Below the pieces are notes generated by a model, which did not search any database, was not told the DNA's origin, and saw only the letters and a program-made list of their open reading frames with translations. A program made the position numbers and the translations under genes. This document shows positions 1 through 7,932 of a stretch of DNA of 64,000 nt, one piece after another. Position 1 is the first letter of the stretch, and each line of letters opens with the position of its first letter. Source of the stretch: Ascidiaceihabitans donghaensis (lineage in GTDB: Bacteria; Pseudomonadota; Alphaproteobacteria; Rhodobacterales; Rhodobacteraceae); assembly GCF_900302465.1 (NCBI RefSeq), contig NZ_OMOR01000001.1:1364001-1428000 (forward strand). Direction: 5' to 3'.

Positions 1-399
1 ACCCGGCACAACGCGGTGCACCAAGTCCTGTACGATGCTTTCGAACGCTGTGTGCGACATGTTCTGTTTGAAGGTGGTGGTTTCGAACCCATCGATATTG
101 AACGATAGTAAAATCTCGTTCATGGCCGATTGTGGAACTTGCCAGACGCCTGCGTTCCAGACGTGATCGAATTGGCTTAGGTCCAATAAAATTCGTGAAG
201 ATGCCATAATCGTTTCATCTTGCAGCATGTCATCTGGCAATCCAAAACGCATGTCTTTGCGTAGAAAGGTTTTCCTGTATTTCTTGCCGCCAATGGCCAA
301 AAAAGACACGTCGATGCGCGGGAAATCGCCCTTCATCTCGTCCCATGCCGTCTTTAAGGCTGCGACGTGGGATGAGCCTAGGACTGCGATACGTGTCAT
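1..399 (-). CDS. SGNH-like hydrolase family protein, copy 1 (cut by window start)
   Basis: The N-terminal 133 residues are visible and the C-terminus lies outside the window. The protein opens MTRIAVLGSSHVAALK. The G-S-S-H at residues 8-11 sits where SGNH/GDSL hydrolases carry their nucleophile block (GDS). It is clearly homologous to the next gene upstream (454-1191): both share AWDE, FGLPDDM and FNIDGFET in the same order. It is the last visible gene of the leftward CoA-transferase/GSCFA operon. The start is the ATG at 399, aligned with the start of its paralogue. The gap to the upstream gene is 54 bp, with only a weak GGGGC ribosome-binding site. The substrate is unknown; an acyl-ester or envelope-polymer hydrolase is only a family-level guess. 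Confidence 0.75.
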   Translation of the reverse strand, partial: MTRIAVLGSSHVAALKTAWDEMKGDFPRIDVSFLAIGGKKYRKTFLRKDMRFGLPDDMLQDETIMASSRILLDLSQFDHVWNAGVWQVPQSAMNEILLSFNIDGFETTTFKQNMSHTAFESIVQDLVHRVVPG

Positions 400-453
400 T
401 TGATCCAAAGTGCCCCGATAAATCGTGTGATGGTGAAAGCGTTGGCTGTTATT

Positions 454-1191
454 TTAGTGGAACGCATGGGATAAGAAACTGTCCCACATGCAGACCCCGA
501 AGGCGGTGTTCATATGCGCTGTATCCACAGAACCGTCAGTGCTGACTGGTTTTTCGGTTCCAAATTTCTGTTTTGTAAATCCGTAAGCGTCCAAAGTGCA
601 ATCTGGTTGCGGTACACGCTGGATCGCAACCGCTGACATGCGCGCGTTAAGGTGCTTGTCCGCGGTGTCCCATACGCGCTTGAAGGAATGCGGTTCCCCG
701 GTGTGATACAGTGCATCTTGCCGCGCGATTTCATTGCGCCGCGGCACTGTGGAAAAGAACAATCGCCCGGGTGTCCAGTTGTGCCAGGCTGTGTCTGGCA
801 TGGCTTTGGTGGTGATGGCATCCAGACACGCATGAAACGTGGCCTGTGACATGCAATGGGCATGGCCAGAGGTCTCGAACCCGTCGATATTGAAATCGAC
901 ACACAGCTCTAGCATCGGCTTTTGCAAGAAGGTCCAACCGCCTACATGCCAAACAACATCAAAGGTGCTTAAATCAACAAGGCCCCGTAACCGTCTGGGG
1001 GTTGCGTCGTCGCTGCGCATATCGTCTGGAAGGCCAAACGTCATATCCGGCCTAAGCGATGTTTTCAAAAAGCGGGCGCGGTTCATGCCAAAGTGTTCGG
1101 CTTCGATGTGCGGATAGCGCCCGCCAATCTCGTCCCACGCCAGCTTTAAGGCCGCGACATGCGACGTGCCTATGACCGCGACACGTGTCAC
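454..1191 (-). CDS. SGNH-like hydrolase family protein, copy 2
   Basis: A 245-residue protein. Block I is G-T-S-H at residues 8-11. A D-x-x-H motif (VDTAH, D223 and H226) sits near the C-terminus, as expected for block V of SGNH hydrolases, so Ser, Asp and His could form a triad. No signal peptide or membrane segment is visible. I chose the GTG at 1191 because AGGGGG lies about 8 bases upstream and the protein then aligns end to end with copy 1. An in-frame ATG at 1227 would add 12 residues but has no ribosome-binding site and almost touches the scoB stop. It is co-oriented with scoB 42 bp upstream and with copy 1 downstream. Function is unproven. Confidence 0.75.
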   Translation of the reverse strand: MTRVAVIGTSHVAALKLAWDEIGGRYPHIEAEHFGMNRARFLKTSLRPDMTFGLPDDMRSDDATPRRLRGLVDLSTFDVVWHVGGWTFLQKPMLELCVDFNIDGFETSGHAHCMSQATFHACLDAITTKAMPDTAWHNWTPGRLFFSTVPRRNEIARQDALYHTGEPHSFKRVWDTADKHLNARMSAVAIQRVPQPDCTLDAYGFTKQKFGTEKPVSTDGSVDTAHMNTAFGVCMWDSFLSHAFH

Positions 1192-1233
1192 TTCAGCTGC
1201 GCCCCCTGTGACCTGCGCCCTTGGCACATGCGT

Positions 1234-1860
1234 CTAGACGATTTTGGCAAGTGTTGCAGTGCGCAGCTCGTCTTCGGACACGCCGTCAGCACATTCTACG
1301 ATTTTCAAACCGCCCTCGACCACATCCAGCACACCAAGGTTGGTGATGATCCGGTCCACGACCCCTTTACCTGTCAGCGGCAGGGTACAGGCGGGCAACA
1401 CTTTGCTGTCGCCGTGTTTGTTGGTGTGGTCCATCACCACAACCACGCGGCCAACGCCTGCCACCAGATCCATGGCACCGCCCATGCCTTTGACCAGCTT
1501 GCCAGGAATCATCCAGTTGGCCAAGTCACCGTTTTCGGCCACTTCCATCGCGCCTAAAATTGCCATGGCGATCTTGCCGCCACGGATCATGCCAAAGCTT
1601 TGGGCGCTGTCGAAATAAGCGGTTTGGGGCAATTCGGTGATGGTTTGCTTGCCTGCATTGATCAGGTCGGCATCTTCGGATCCCTCAACAGGGAAGGGGC
1701 CCATACCCAACATGCCGTTTTCCGATTGCAGCGTAACTTCGATGCCTTCGGGGATGTAGTTGCTGACCAGCGTCGGGATACCGATGCCAAGGTTCACGTA
1801 CCAGCCGTCTTGCAACTCTTGTGCTGCGCGTTCTGCCATTTGATTGCGATCCCAAGCCAT
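1234..1860 (-). CDS. scoB: 3-oxoacid CoA-transferase subunit B
   Basis: Beta subunit (208 aa) of succinyl-CoA:3-ketoacid CoA-transferase, which moves CoA from succinyl-CoA to acetoacetate or a similar 3-oxoacid. The conserved [11 protein letters not shown] stretch places the catalytic glutamate at about E47, which forms the glutamyl-CoA intermediate. Length is normal for a separate B subunit. An AAGGAG ribosome-binding site precedes the ATG. The partner scoA (3864-4577) is not adjacent: two unrelated genes (GSCFA and SGNH-like) lie between them in the same orientation with short gaps. Acetoacetate is an end product of the nearby homogentisate pathway, which fits the role. The adipate-type (pcaJ) specificity cannot be excluded from sequence alone. 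Confidence 0.92.
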   Translation of the reverse strand: MAWDRNQMAERAAQELQDGWYVNLGIGIPTLVSNYIPEGIEVTLQSENGMLGMGPFPVEGSEDADLINAGKQTITELPQTAYFDSAQSFGMIRGGKIAMAILGAMEVAENGDLANWMIPGKLVKGMGGAMDLVAGVGRVVVVMDHTNKHGDSKVLPACTLPLTGKGVVDRIITNLGVLDVVEGGLKIVECADGVSEDELRTATLAKIV

Positions 1861-1897
1861 AAGGGTCTCTCCTTGCTATATGCGTATGTCGATGTGT

Positions 1898-2704
1898 CTA
1901 AGCCGCGTCGCGGCTTGGTAAAATGTCGGGGTAGGCCGCGCAGAGGCACGCGGCACCGTAACTGGCGTTCATGTGCTGAAAGTCTTTGGCGGGCATTGAG
2001 TGCCCCGTGAAACTTTCCAGTTCTGTGTTCATGGGCGCTTTTGTGAAGCCCATGGCATTCACCGTGTCTTGGGGCTGCTGTAAAAAGCGCAAGCCGATCG
2101 CCTCCATATGGTGCGTGAACACGTCTGCCAATTGGTCCAGAGCGGTTTTTATGCCGTCGGTGCAGGCTTCGATTTTGGTATAGGTGCGGCCCACGTTGCT
2201 GTCGCGGTCCACTTTATCAAAGGCCGTTTCGGCGGGACGCGGAATTGCGTGAAACGTGACAGGCGTGGCCGAAAACCGTTCCCATGCCGGATGCGGCATA
2301 AAGGACGCGGCAATATCGTCGACAACCGCATCAAACGCCGGACGCGACAGGAAATGGGCAGCCCCCGTATCGCGCAATCCCACCACATCACGGTGCGCCA
2401 CCAGTTTTAGCACATCTGCCATGCCATGTTGGTTGCCCACAACCATGATCCGGTCATATCCATCCAACGACACGATGCGCTTGCCATTGAATCTGTCCAG
2501 CCGTTCCAATTGTTGCGGGGTAAAACGCGCTTCGTTTATGGCGCCGAACTGCGACAATTTCCGGTTCAAAGTCATATGGTAATACTCTGGGCCGGGTTGG
2601 GCGAAAAAGTCGATCGTTACATCGGGGTATGCGGCACGGATCGTGTCCCAGCCTGTACGAAAGGCTGCCAGATGTGAGTTTCCGATCAACAGAATACGGC
2701 TCAT
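1898..2704 (-). CDS. SGNH-like hydrolase family protein, copy 3
   Basis: A 268-residue protein that begins MSRILLIGNSHLAAFR. The G-N-S-H block is at residues 8-11 and D-x-x-H (KDFQH, D241 and H244) lies near the C-terminus, followed by MNASYG; copy 2 has MNTAFG at the same place. It is more distant from copies 1 and 2 than they are from each other. The start ATG overlaps the stop of the GSCFA gene (ATGA), so the two are probably translationally coupled and may act together. scoB follows 37 bp downstream. No export signal is seen, so a cytoplasmic location is likely. The substrate is unknown. Confidence 0.75.
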   Translation of the reverse strand: MSRILLIGNSHLAAFRTGWDTIRAAYPDVTIDFFAQPGPEYYHMTLNRKLSQFGAINEARFTPQQLERLDRFNGKRIVSLDGYDRIMVVGNQHGMADVLKLVAHRDVVGLRDTGAAHFLSRPAFDAVVDDIAASFMPHPAWERFSATPVTFHAIPRPAETAFDKVDRDSNVGRTYTKIEACTDGIKTALDQLADVFTHHMEAIGLRFLQQPQDTVNAMGFTKAPMNTELESFTGHSMPAKDFQHMNASYGAACLCAAYPDILPSRDAA

Positions 2705-3810
2705 TTCGAAAATGCGTCCAAAAGCGCTTCTTCGCAGACAATGTCTTCGGCGGTTTCTTCGGCGGTGCGCGACGCAGCCGCCGCGCGTCCGGCTGACGCA
2801 TCATAGCTGCGCACCATGGCACTGCGGGTCTGGCGTTCGGTGGCGGGCGGAGCGCTTAGGGCAAAGCCGTGGCTTTTCAGGAAAACACCCATCGCGGTTG
2901 CCACACCCTGACTGCTGACTTCACGCTTGTTGGACGCATAGTAAGCACCGCGCGCATTTTGAGAGGTGATAATTTCGTATGAGGGGAAATAATCCACATT
3001 GTCGAATTCTTCGCGCAAAGACCCACAGACCGCCACCAAAGTGGACTTTGAATAGCTTGAGGCGACTTCGACGTGCCGTCCGCTGGCTGTGGCGGTCAAA
3101 GGCACCGGTGACACAGTGATCAGAAACTTCATGTCAGGGTTTGCGACCATCATTTTTTTGCGGAAGGTCAGGAAATCAGAGCGAATTTCGTCATATGAGA
3201 AGTTTTTGAATTCAAACACATCCGGATCGAATTCACCGGCGATCGTGCCGGGGGCGGTGGGATAAACGGTGCCTGTTTCTTTATGAATCCAAGCCTCTGT
3301 CAGCCCGAAGGTAAAGACAAACAGATCGGAATTGCGAAAGGTTGCGCGCACATGTTTCAAATGTGAGGCGCGGTGTGTCATGACATCGGCCTCCGATGCC
3401 AGCCCTTCGGGTTCCACAGAGGGGCGCTGGGCGTCAAAAAACCGACCGTCTTTTTCCCAGACAGGCAAGGCCGGGGTGGCTTTGCCTTTTGTTTCATCGT
3501 TCAACTGCAGCAATTGGCGCATGGTGTAGATGTTGCCATAACGCGCCGAATACAAACGGTAGCCAAAGCGCGTGGCGACAGCATCGCTGACCACCGGGGG
3601 CAGGCGTTCTGTGTCTTGCACATTGAAACCGGCCCCTCGCAAGGCGCGGCCCACATGCTGGGCAAAACAGGACCCCGCGGTTGTGACTTTCATTTCCTTG
3701 GTGATTGGAAACTTGGGCTGGAACACGTCGCCCGGATCAAGCGATGCCCGTTCCCCCACAGCAGAGCGCCAATAGGCGCGGGACGGTAGATTTGCATAGG
3801 GCGATGGCAT
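2701..3810 (-). CDS. GSCFA domain-containing protein
   Basis: A 369-residue member of the GSCFA family (PF08885), named after the motif seen here at residues 46-50 (TTAGSCFAQHVGR). The family is related to SGNH hydrolases and has no firmly established substrate; some members lie in polysaccharide or acyl-modification loci. A conserved region FVFTFGLTEAW and a later PVPLTAT follow at the expected spacing. An AAGGAT ribosome-binding site precedes the ATG at 3810. The gene lies 53 bp after scoA and overlaps the SGNH-like gene 1898-2704 by four bases. Its position inside the CoA-transferase operon suggests a role tied to acyl-CoA or 3-hydroxyacid metabolism, but this is inference. Confidence 0.88.
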   Translation of the reverse strand: MPSPYANLPSRAYWRSAVGERASLDPGDVFQPKFPITKEMKVTTAGSCFAQHVGRALRGAGFNVQDTERLPPVVSDAVATRFGYRLYSARYGNIYTMRQLLQLNDETKGKATPALPVWEKDGRFFDAQRPSVEPEGLASEADVMTHRASHLKHVRATFRNSDLFVFTFGLTEAWIHKETGTVYPTAPGTIAGEFDPDVFEFKNFSYDEIRSDFLTFRKKMMVANPDMKFLITVSPVPLTATASGRHVEVASSYSKSTLVAVCGSLREEFDNVDYFPSYEIITSQNARGAYYASNKREVSSQGVATAMGVFLKSHGFALSAPPATERQTRSAMVRSYDASAGRAAAASRTAEETAEDIVCEEALLDAFSK

Positions 3811-3863
3811 GGGAAGATCCTTTTTGCAGGACTTAAGCGTAGTTTTCTGTAGGTTGTTCTGTT

Positions 3864-4577
3864 CTAACCTTGCCGAACAGTACGCTGCTCGATGCGTTTT
3901 TCGTGTTCCCCTTGGATCAAGCGGTGCACATAGATACCGGGCAAGTGGATGCTGTCTGGGTCAAGCGATCCCGTGGGGACGATTTCTTCGACTTCAACCA
4001 CGCAGGTTTTGCCACACATAGCGGCTGGCGGGTTGAAATTGCGGGCCGTTTTGCGAAACACAAGGTTGCCCGTTTCATCGGCTTTCCACGCCTTTACAAT
4101 GGCCAGATCGGCAAAGATGCCTTCTTCCATAATGTAGGTTTCGGGTGTGCCGTTTTCCCCTGTCGGGAAGTCTTTGTGTTCCTTGCCGTCGGCAATCACA
4201 GTGCCCACACCTGTTTTTGTGTAAAAACCCGGAATGCCGCAGCCGCCGGATCGCATCCGCTCTGCCAATGTGCCTTGCGGGTTGAATTCCAGTTCCAGCT
4301 CACCCGACAGATATTGACGCATGAACTCTGCGTTCTCTCCGACATAAGAGCTGATCATCTTCTTGACCTGTTTGGTTTGCAGCAAAATGCCGATCCCAAA
4401 GTCGTCTACGCCTGCGTTGTTTGACGCAAAAGTCAGGTTTTGCGTGCCTGCATCCTTGATTGCGTCCAGCAGCAATTCGGGGATGCCACACAGGCCAAAC
4501 CCACCAGAGGCGATAAACATGCCGTCGAACAACAACCCGTCGAGGGCTTCAGCGGCAGAGCCGTATACTTTTTTCAT
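3864..4577 (-). CDS. scoA: 3-oxoacid CoA-transferase subunit A
   Basis: Alpha subunit (237 aa) of succinyl-CoA:3-ketoacid CoA-transferase. It begins MKKVYGSAAEALDGLLFDG and contains the glycine-rich GGFGLCGIP loop of family I CoA transferases. A perfect AAGGAG lies 6 bases before the ATG. It is the first gene of the leftward operon, after a 123-bp gap that holds an inverted repeat (4672-4695). It should pair with ScoB (1234-1860) although the two genes are about 2 kb apart. Activating acetoacetate to acetoacetyl-CoA would link tyrosine degradation, encoded just to the right, to thiolysis or polyhydroxybutyrate metabolism. Confidence 0.92.
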   Translation of the reverse strand: MKKVYGSAAEALDGLLFDGMFIASGGFGLCGIPELLLDAIKDAGTQNLTFASNNAGVDDFGIGILLQTKQVKKMISSYVGENAEFMRQYLSGELELEFNPQGTLAERMRSGGCGIPGFYTKTGVGTVIADGKEHKDFPTGENGTPETYIMEEGIFADLAIVKAWKADETGNLVFRKTARNFNPPAAMCGKTCVVEVEEIVPTGSLDPDSIHLPGIYVHRLIQGEHEKRIEQRTVRQG

Positions 4578-4671
4578 GGAAACTCCTTAGGGTGGCTTGG
4601 CTTTTTTGTAGGTGAGATTGATGCGAGGGAAAAGGGGGTGGCAGATTAAAATGGCCCGATCTTGAGTGTGG

Positions 4672-4695
4672 CGGACAATATAAGTCGATTGTTCG
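4672..4695. promoter_or_regulatory. Inverted repeat in sco operon promoter region
   Basis: CGGACAAT, 8 bases, then ATTGTTCG form 8-base arms with one mismatch, about 95 bp upstream of scoA. On the minus strand a TTATAT box lies at the centre and could be a -10 element. The size and spacing fit a dimeric regulator. It lies just past the stop of the GlxA-type gene. Which protein binds it is unknown. Confidence 0.4.
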
Positions 4696-4700
4696 GTGCG

Positions 4701-5744
4701 TTATTCAGTACCGCGGCTTTCGCGCCTGTGAGGGTCTGTACCAAAGCGGCGTTGATAGTCGGTGGGTGTTATGCCCAGAAGGTTCTGAAAACAGCGGCGC
4801 ATGGATTGCGCATCCCCGAACCCCGCCTGACGCGCCACGTCCTTGATGGGCATCGCGCTATGTTCCAAATAGCTGCGCGCGATGCCAAGGCGGCAGTCTT
4901 GTACAAATTGCGAAGGGCTTTTGCGGGTGTCACGCACAAAGGCACGGTGCAATGTGCGTTCGGTTGTGCCAACACTGTGCGCCATGGCGCTGACTGTCCA
5001 GTTTCGCGCAGGTTCGGCTTGGATCTTTGCGTACAGACCCCCCAGTTTTTCATTAGAGGCCGATTGAGCCTTTAGGGGATGTGAATACTGCGACTGTCCG
5101 CCGTGCCGGTGCAAAAACACCACCATTTCACGCGCCACATCCAATGCCAGTTTGCGGCCATGGTCTGCCTCTAGCATCGCCAATGTCAGATCGATGCCAG
5201 CTGTGACCCCGGCTGAGCAATGAAACTTGCCGTCTGAGGTGTAGATCCGGTCCATCTGCCAATGCACCTGTGGAAAAAGGTCCTGCGCTTGGGCGGACCG
5301 TTCCCAATGCGATGTCGCGGATTTGCCATCCAGTAACCCCGCTGCAGCGGTCAGCAAACTGCCGGAACAGATGGACAAAACGCGGTTCGTGCGGTGGGTC
5401 ATGTGTCTGATGAAACTTTGGACATGCGCATCGTTTAAAATTGCATCGACACCGGGCCCTCCGGGCACCACAATATCATCCCAATCGGACTTTGACGCGC
5501 GCATGGTCGCAAAACTGTCGCTGGTTCCGATAGTCAAACCGGTGTCTGTGACCGGATCGGCACCGTCGCTTGTGACAACAGACAGGCTATAAGCGGGATA
5601 GCCCAAAATGGTGTTGGCACACCCAAAGACCTGTGCAGGGCCCGCGATATCCATCATCAGAACATCATCAAACCCAAGGATCGCGACACGGCGCGAAGGT
5701 GTGGGGGGCTTTGGTGTTGTCTGGTTTGGATGGGTATACGCCAA
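4701..5744 (-). CDS. GlxA-type transcriptional regulator (DJ-1/PfpI + AraC HTH)
   Basis: A 347-residue two-domain regulator. Residues about 19-190 form a DJ-1/PfpI-like domain with a cysteine (SICSGSLL, C126) at the nucleophile-elbow position. Residues about 235-340 form an AraC-type double helix-turn-helix ending in the typical GFGDAQSMRRCFQ and LGITPTDYQRRF signatures. Such GlxA-family proteins act as transcriptional activators whose N-domain senses a metabolite. The reading frame opens with TTG at 5744, preceded by AGGGGGA; no ATG or GTG is available upstream of the conserved RRVAILGF strand. It lies between the sco and hmg operons and could control either, but the sequence does not show which. 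Confidence 0.88.
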   Translation of the reverse strand: MAYTHPNQTTPKPPTPSRRVAILGFDDVLMMDIAGPAQVFGCANTILGYPAYSLSVVTSDGADPVTDTGLTIGTSDSFATMRASKSDWDDIVVPGGPGVDAILNDAHVQSFIRHMTHRTNRVLSICSGSLLTAAAGLLDGKSATSHWERSAQAQDLFPQVHWQMDRIYTSDGKFHCSAGVTAGIDLTLAMLEADHGRKLALDVAREMVVFLHRHGGQSQYSHPLKAQSASNEKLGGLYAKIQAEPARNWTVSAMAHSVGTTERTLHRAFVRDTRKSPSQFVQDCRLGIARSYLEHSAMPIKDVARQAGFGDAQSMRRCFQNLLGITPTDYQRRFGTDPHRRESRGTE

Positions 5745-5752
5745 ATCACAGT

Positions 5753-5764
5753 CCCCCTAGGGGG
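5753..5764. promoter_or_regulatory. Palindrome over the Shine-Dalgarno of the GlxA-type gene
   Basis: CCCCCTAGGGGG is a perfect 12-base palindrome 8 bases upstream of the TTG start at 5744. On the mRNA the AGGGGG half is the ribosome-binding site, so the CCCC half can pair with it. It could equally be a DNA operator for autoregulation. Confidence 0.35.
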
Positions 5765-5821
5765 GCGCCCCAAACGGCACACCCGCAATAGTGATCGCCA
5801 CATTGCGTTGGGCACCCCATC

Positions 5822-6439
5822 CTAATGATCCGGATGGGCCATGGAAAAAGCAGGCAGGTCTGCACAGGCCGCTTCAATCGCGCAAATACGGGGGCAATTG
5901 CCATAAGGCACCCCCCAGCGTTTGGCGTTGTAAAGCTGTGGGATAAGGCAAATGTCAGCCAATCCCGGTGCCGCGCCGCACGCAAAGGGCGCTTGGTGGA
6001 AACGTGCCAGAACGGTTTCAAATTCGCGCAGGCGCGGGGCAATAAAGTGATGCATCCAGTCTGTGCGTGCAGGGTCGGCCCCGCCTGTTGCGTGCATCAT
6101 AACGGACATATTGCACACCGGATGCAAATCTATGGCAATGATATGTGCAAGGGCTTGAACATGGGCGCGTGGGCCTGCGCCTTGCGGCAAAAGACCCATG
6201 CTGCGGGTGCTGTCGAGGTATTCCAGAATGGCCATGGATTGTGTGAAGCGTTGCCCGTCTATGTCCAGCACAGGCACCAGCCCTTGCGGATTTCGCGCCA
6301 AGTGATCCGCCTGTCGATGGTCTTTGACCTGCAAGTCCACCGTTTCAATGTCATAGGGGATGCCCGCCAAGTTCAACGCAATGCGCACGCGGTAGCTGGC
6401 AGAGGATTTGGGATAGTCCCATAAGGTGACATCAGCCAT
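5822..6439 (-). CDS. maiA: Maleylacetoacetate isomerase (zeta-class GST)
   Basis: A 205-residue zeta-class glutathione transferase that isomerises maleylacetoacetate to fumarylacetoacetate, the middle step of homogentisate degradation. The diagnostic SSASYRVR motif at residues 12-19 carries the glutathione-activating serines. NPQGLVPVLDIDG and QSMAILEYLD build the thioredoxin-fold glutathione site. The ATG at 6439 has GGAG upstream; an in-frame ATG at 6487 would add a 16-residue basic extension unlike the family. It is the last gene of the leftward hmgA-fahA-maiA set, 127 bp after fahA, a gap that holds a REP-like repeat. Confidence 0.9.
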   Translation of the reverse strand: MADVTLWDYPKSSASYRVRIALNLAGIPYDIETVDLQVKDHRQADHLARNPQGLVPVLDIDGQRFTQSMAILEYLDSTRSMGLLPQGAGPRAHVQALAHIIAIDLHPVCNMSVMMHATGGADPARTDWMHHFIAPRLREFETVLARFHQAPFACGAAPGLADICLIPQLYNAKRWGVPYGNCPRICAIEAACADLPAFSMAHPDH

Positions 6440-6528
6440 GTTGTGTGGTCTCCGGGGCTTTGGCCTGCGCGTTGCGGTTGCCTTCATGTTTTGTCGTTTG
6501 GGTTTGGTCTGGGTGGCGCTGTCGGATG

Positions 6529-6560
6529 CCTCCGGCGGAGGTTTATTTCGCGAGATGAAG
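6529..6560. repeat. REP-like intergenic element, copy 1
   Basis: CCTCC-GGC-GGAGG (5-bp stem, 3-base loop) is followed by TTTATTTCGCGAGATGAAG. The element ends 6 bases from the fahA stop codon. Similar elements lie at 16697-16740 and 23057-23112: a short perfect stem with a 3-base loop, a TATTT box and a purine-rich GA(A)GAAG end. I recognise this type from Rhodobacteraceae intergenic regions. Confidence 0.6.
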
Positions 6561-6566
6561 TCCGGA

Positions 6567-7835
6567 TCAGGGGTGCTTCACCGCTGGCAGAATAGTGCCT
6601 GCACAATCGCCGAACCCGATTTGGTAGCCGTCGCCTTTGGCCGCCCCGCGCAATGTCAGCCTGTCCCCGTCTTCGATGAAGGTACGGGTTTCACCGGTGT
6701 CGAGTGTGAAGGGTTCGCGCCCTGCCCATGAGACTTCCATCAGTGATCCGTATTCGGATTTGTCGGGTCCCGAGATCGTGCCAGAGCCAAGCAGGTCGCC
6801 TGCGTTCATGCCGCATCCGCCAACCGCGTGGTGGCAGAGTTGTTCTGCAGCTGAGTAGTACATGCGGTTGTAGTTTGTTTTGCTCAAAGACGTGGCGGTT
6901 GCGGCCCCTTGTGGCTGCATCAGCACTTCAAGGTCAATGTTGTAGAGCCCGTCAACGGTGCTGTTGAGATAGGGCAGCAAGTCTTTTTCGCGCGGTGGTG
7001 TGGGCGTGCGAAACGGTTCCAATGCAGCTGTGGTTACGATCCACGGGCTGATGGATGTTCCAAATGCTTTACCCTGAAACGGTCCCAGCGGCTGGTATTC
7101 CCACCCCTGAATGTCACGCGCCGACCAGTCGTTGAGCAGCACGTACCCGAAGATCATGGCGTCGGCTTCGTCCACTGTGATGGGGGTACCGAATTTCGAT
7201 GCCGTGCCCACGATGGCCCCCATTTCAAGTTCAATATCAAGCCGTTTGGAGGGGCCAAAGCTGGGCATTTCTGCGTCTGGCGCCTTCATTTGGCCGTTGG
7301 GGCGGTGGATGTCAGTGCCCGATACCACCACGGAAGATGCCCGCCCGTTGTAGCCGATAGGAATGTGCAGCCAGTTGGCAGGCAGATCGGGGCTGCCACG
7401 CAGGATTGCGCCCATGTTGGCGGCGTGTTGGCGACCCGCATAGAAGTCGGTGTATTCTTGAACGACAAAAGGCATGAGCATTTCGACATCGGATTGCGCC
7501 ACGAGATAGGTTTCGATTTCGGGTTGGTAGGGTGAGTTTTCCGACAGCATTTCGGTCAACTTGGCCCGGAACTCGGCCCAAGTGTCTGGACCTAATTCCA
7601 TAAACTCATTCCAGCATCCGATATCGAAGACGGGATCGACGTTGTACTGGAAATACTCGTGTTCGAGGTCAGTGATATTAAGGATCATATTGCCGATTGC
7701 GACGCCACAATAGGGGCCAAAGGGGGGCTGCGTATCGGACCCCGTGCTGCAAAACACGCCGTAAGGCAGGTTGTTGAGCGGAAAGGGGGTGTCGGGTGTA
7801 TTGGCCGAGGGCACCCAGCTTTTCATCAATGGCAT
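6567..7835 (-). CDS. fahA: Fumarylacetoacetase
   Basis: Fumarylacetoacetate hydrolase of 422 residues, which splits fumarylacetoacetate into fumarate and acetoacetate in the last step of tyrosine/homogentisate catabolism. It starts with the FAH N-terminal domain (PFPLNNLPYGVF) and contains the hydrolase core with NDWSARDIQGWEYQPLGPF and GKAFGTSISPWIV, where metal- and substrate-binding residues lie. Length matches the bacterial family. It sits between hmgA (97 bp upstream) and maiA. The acetoacetate produced is the natural substrate of the CoA transferase encoded 2-5 kb to the left. Confidence 0.95.
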   Translation of the reverse strand: MPLMKSWVPSANTPDTPFPLNNLPYGVFCSTGSDTQPPFGPYCGVAIGNMILNITDLEHEYFQYNVDPVFDIGCWNEFMELGPDTWAEFRAKLTEMLSENSPYQPEIETYLVAQSDVEMLMPFVVQEYTDFYAGRQHAANMGAILRGSPDLPANWLHIPIGYNGRASSVVVSGTDIHRPNGQMKAPDAEMPSFGPSKRLDIELEMGAIVGTASKFGTPITVDEADAMIFGYVLLNDWSARDIQGWEYQPLGPFQGKAFGTSISPWIVTTAALEPFRTPTPPREKDLLPYLNSTVDGLYNIDLEVLMQPQGAATATSLSKTNYNRMYYSAAEQLCHHAVGGCGMNAGDLLGSGTISGPDKSEYGSLMEVSWAGREPFTLDTGETRTFIEDGDRLTLRGAAKGDGYQIGFGDCAGTILPAVKHP

Positions 7836-7853
7836 TGTCGTTCCTTTGTGTCA

Positions 7854-7872
7854 GGTGGGGGCGGAGCCACCC
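7854..7872. repeat. Short palindromic repeat, GGTGGG type (a)
   Basis: GGTGGGGGCGGAGCCACC, an imperfect hairpin between fahA and hmgA. It resembles the family at 7914, 35011, 57689, 59355 and 59388 but lacks the GTAA lead. It is a degenerate member at best. Confidence 0.35.
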
Positions 7873-7910
7873 GTGTTGCGCCGCAAAGTGGCACGGTTTG
7901 AGAGGTGGGG

Positions 7911-7931
7911 TAAGGTGGGGCTTGGCCCACC
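7911..7931. repeat. Short palindromic repeat, GTAAGGTG type (b)
   Basis: TAAGGTGGGGCTTGGCCCACC immediately follows the hmgA stop. The GGTGGG/CCCACC arms can fold into a hairpin in the hmgA-fahA intergenic mRNA. It belongs to the GTAAGGTGnnC family found five times in the window. Confidence 0.55.
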
Positions 7932-7932
7932 C

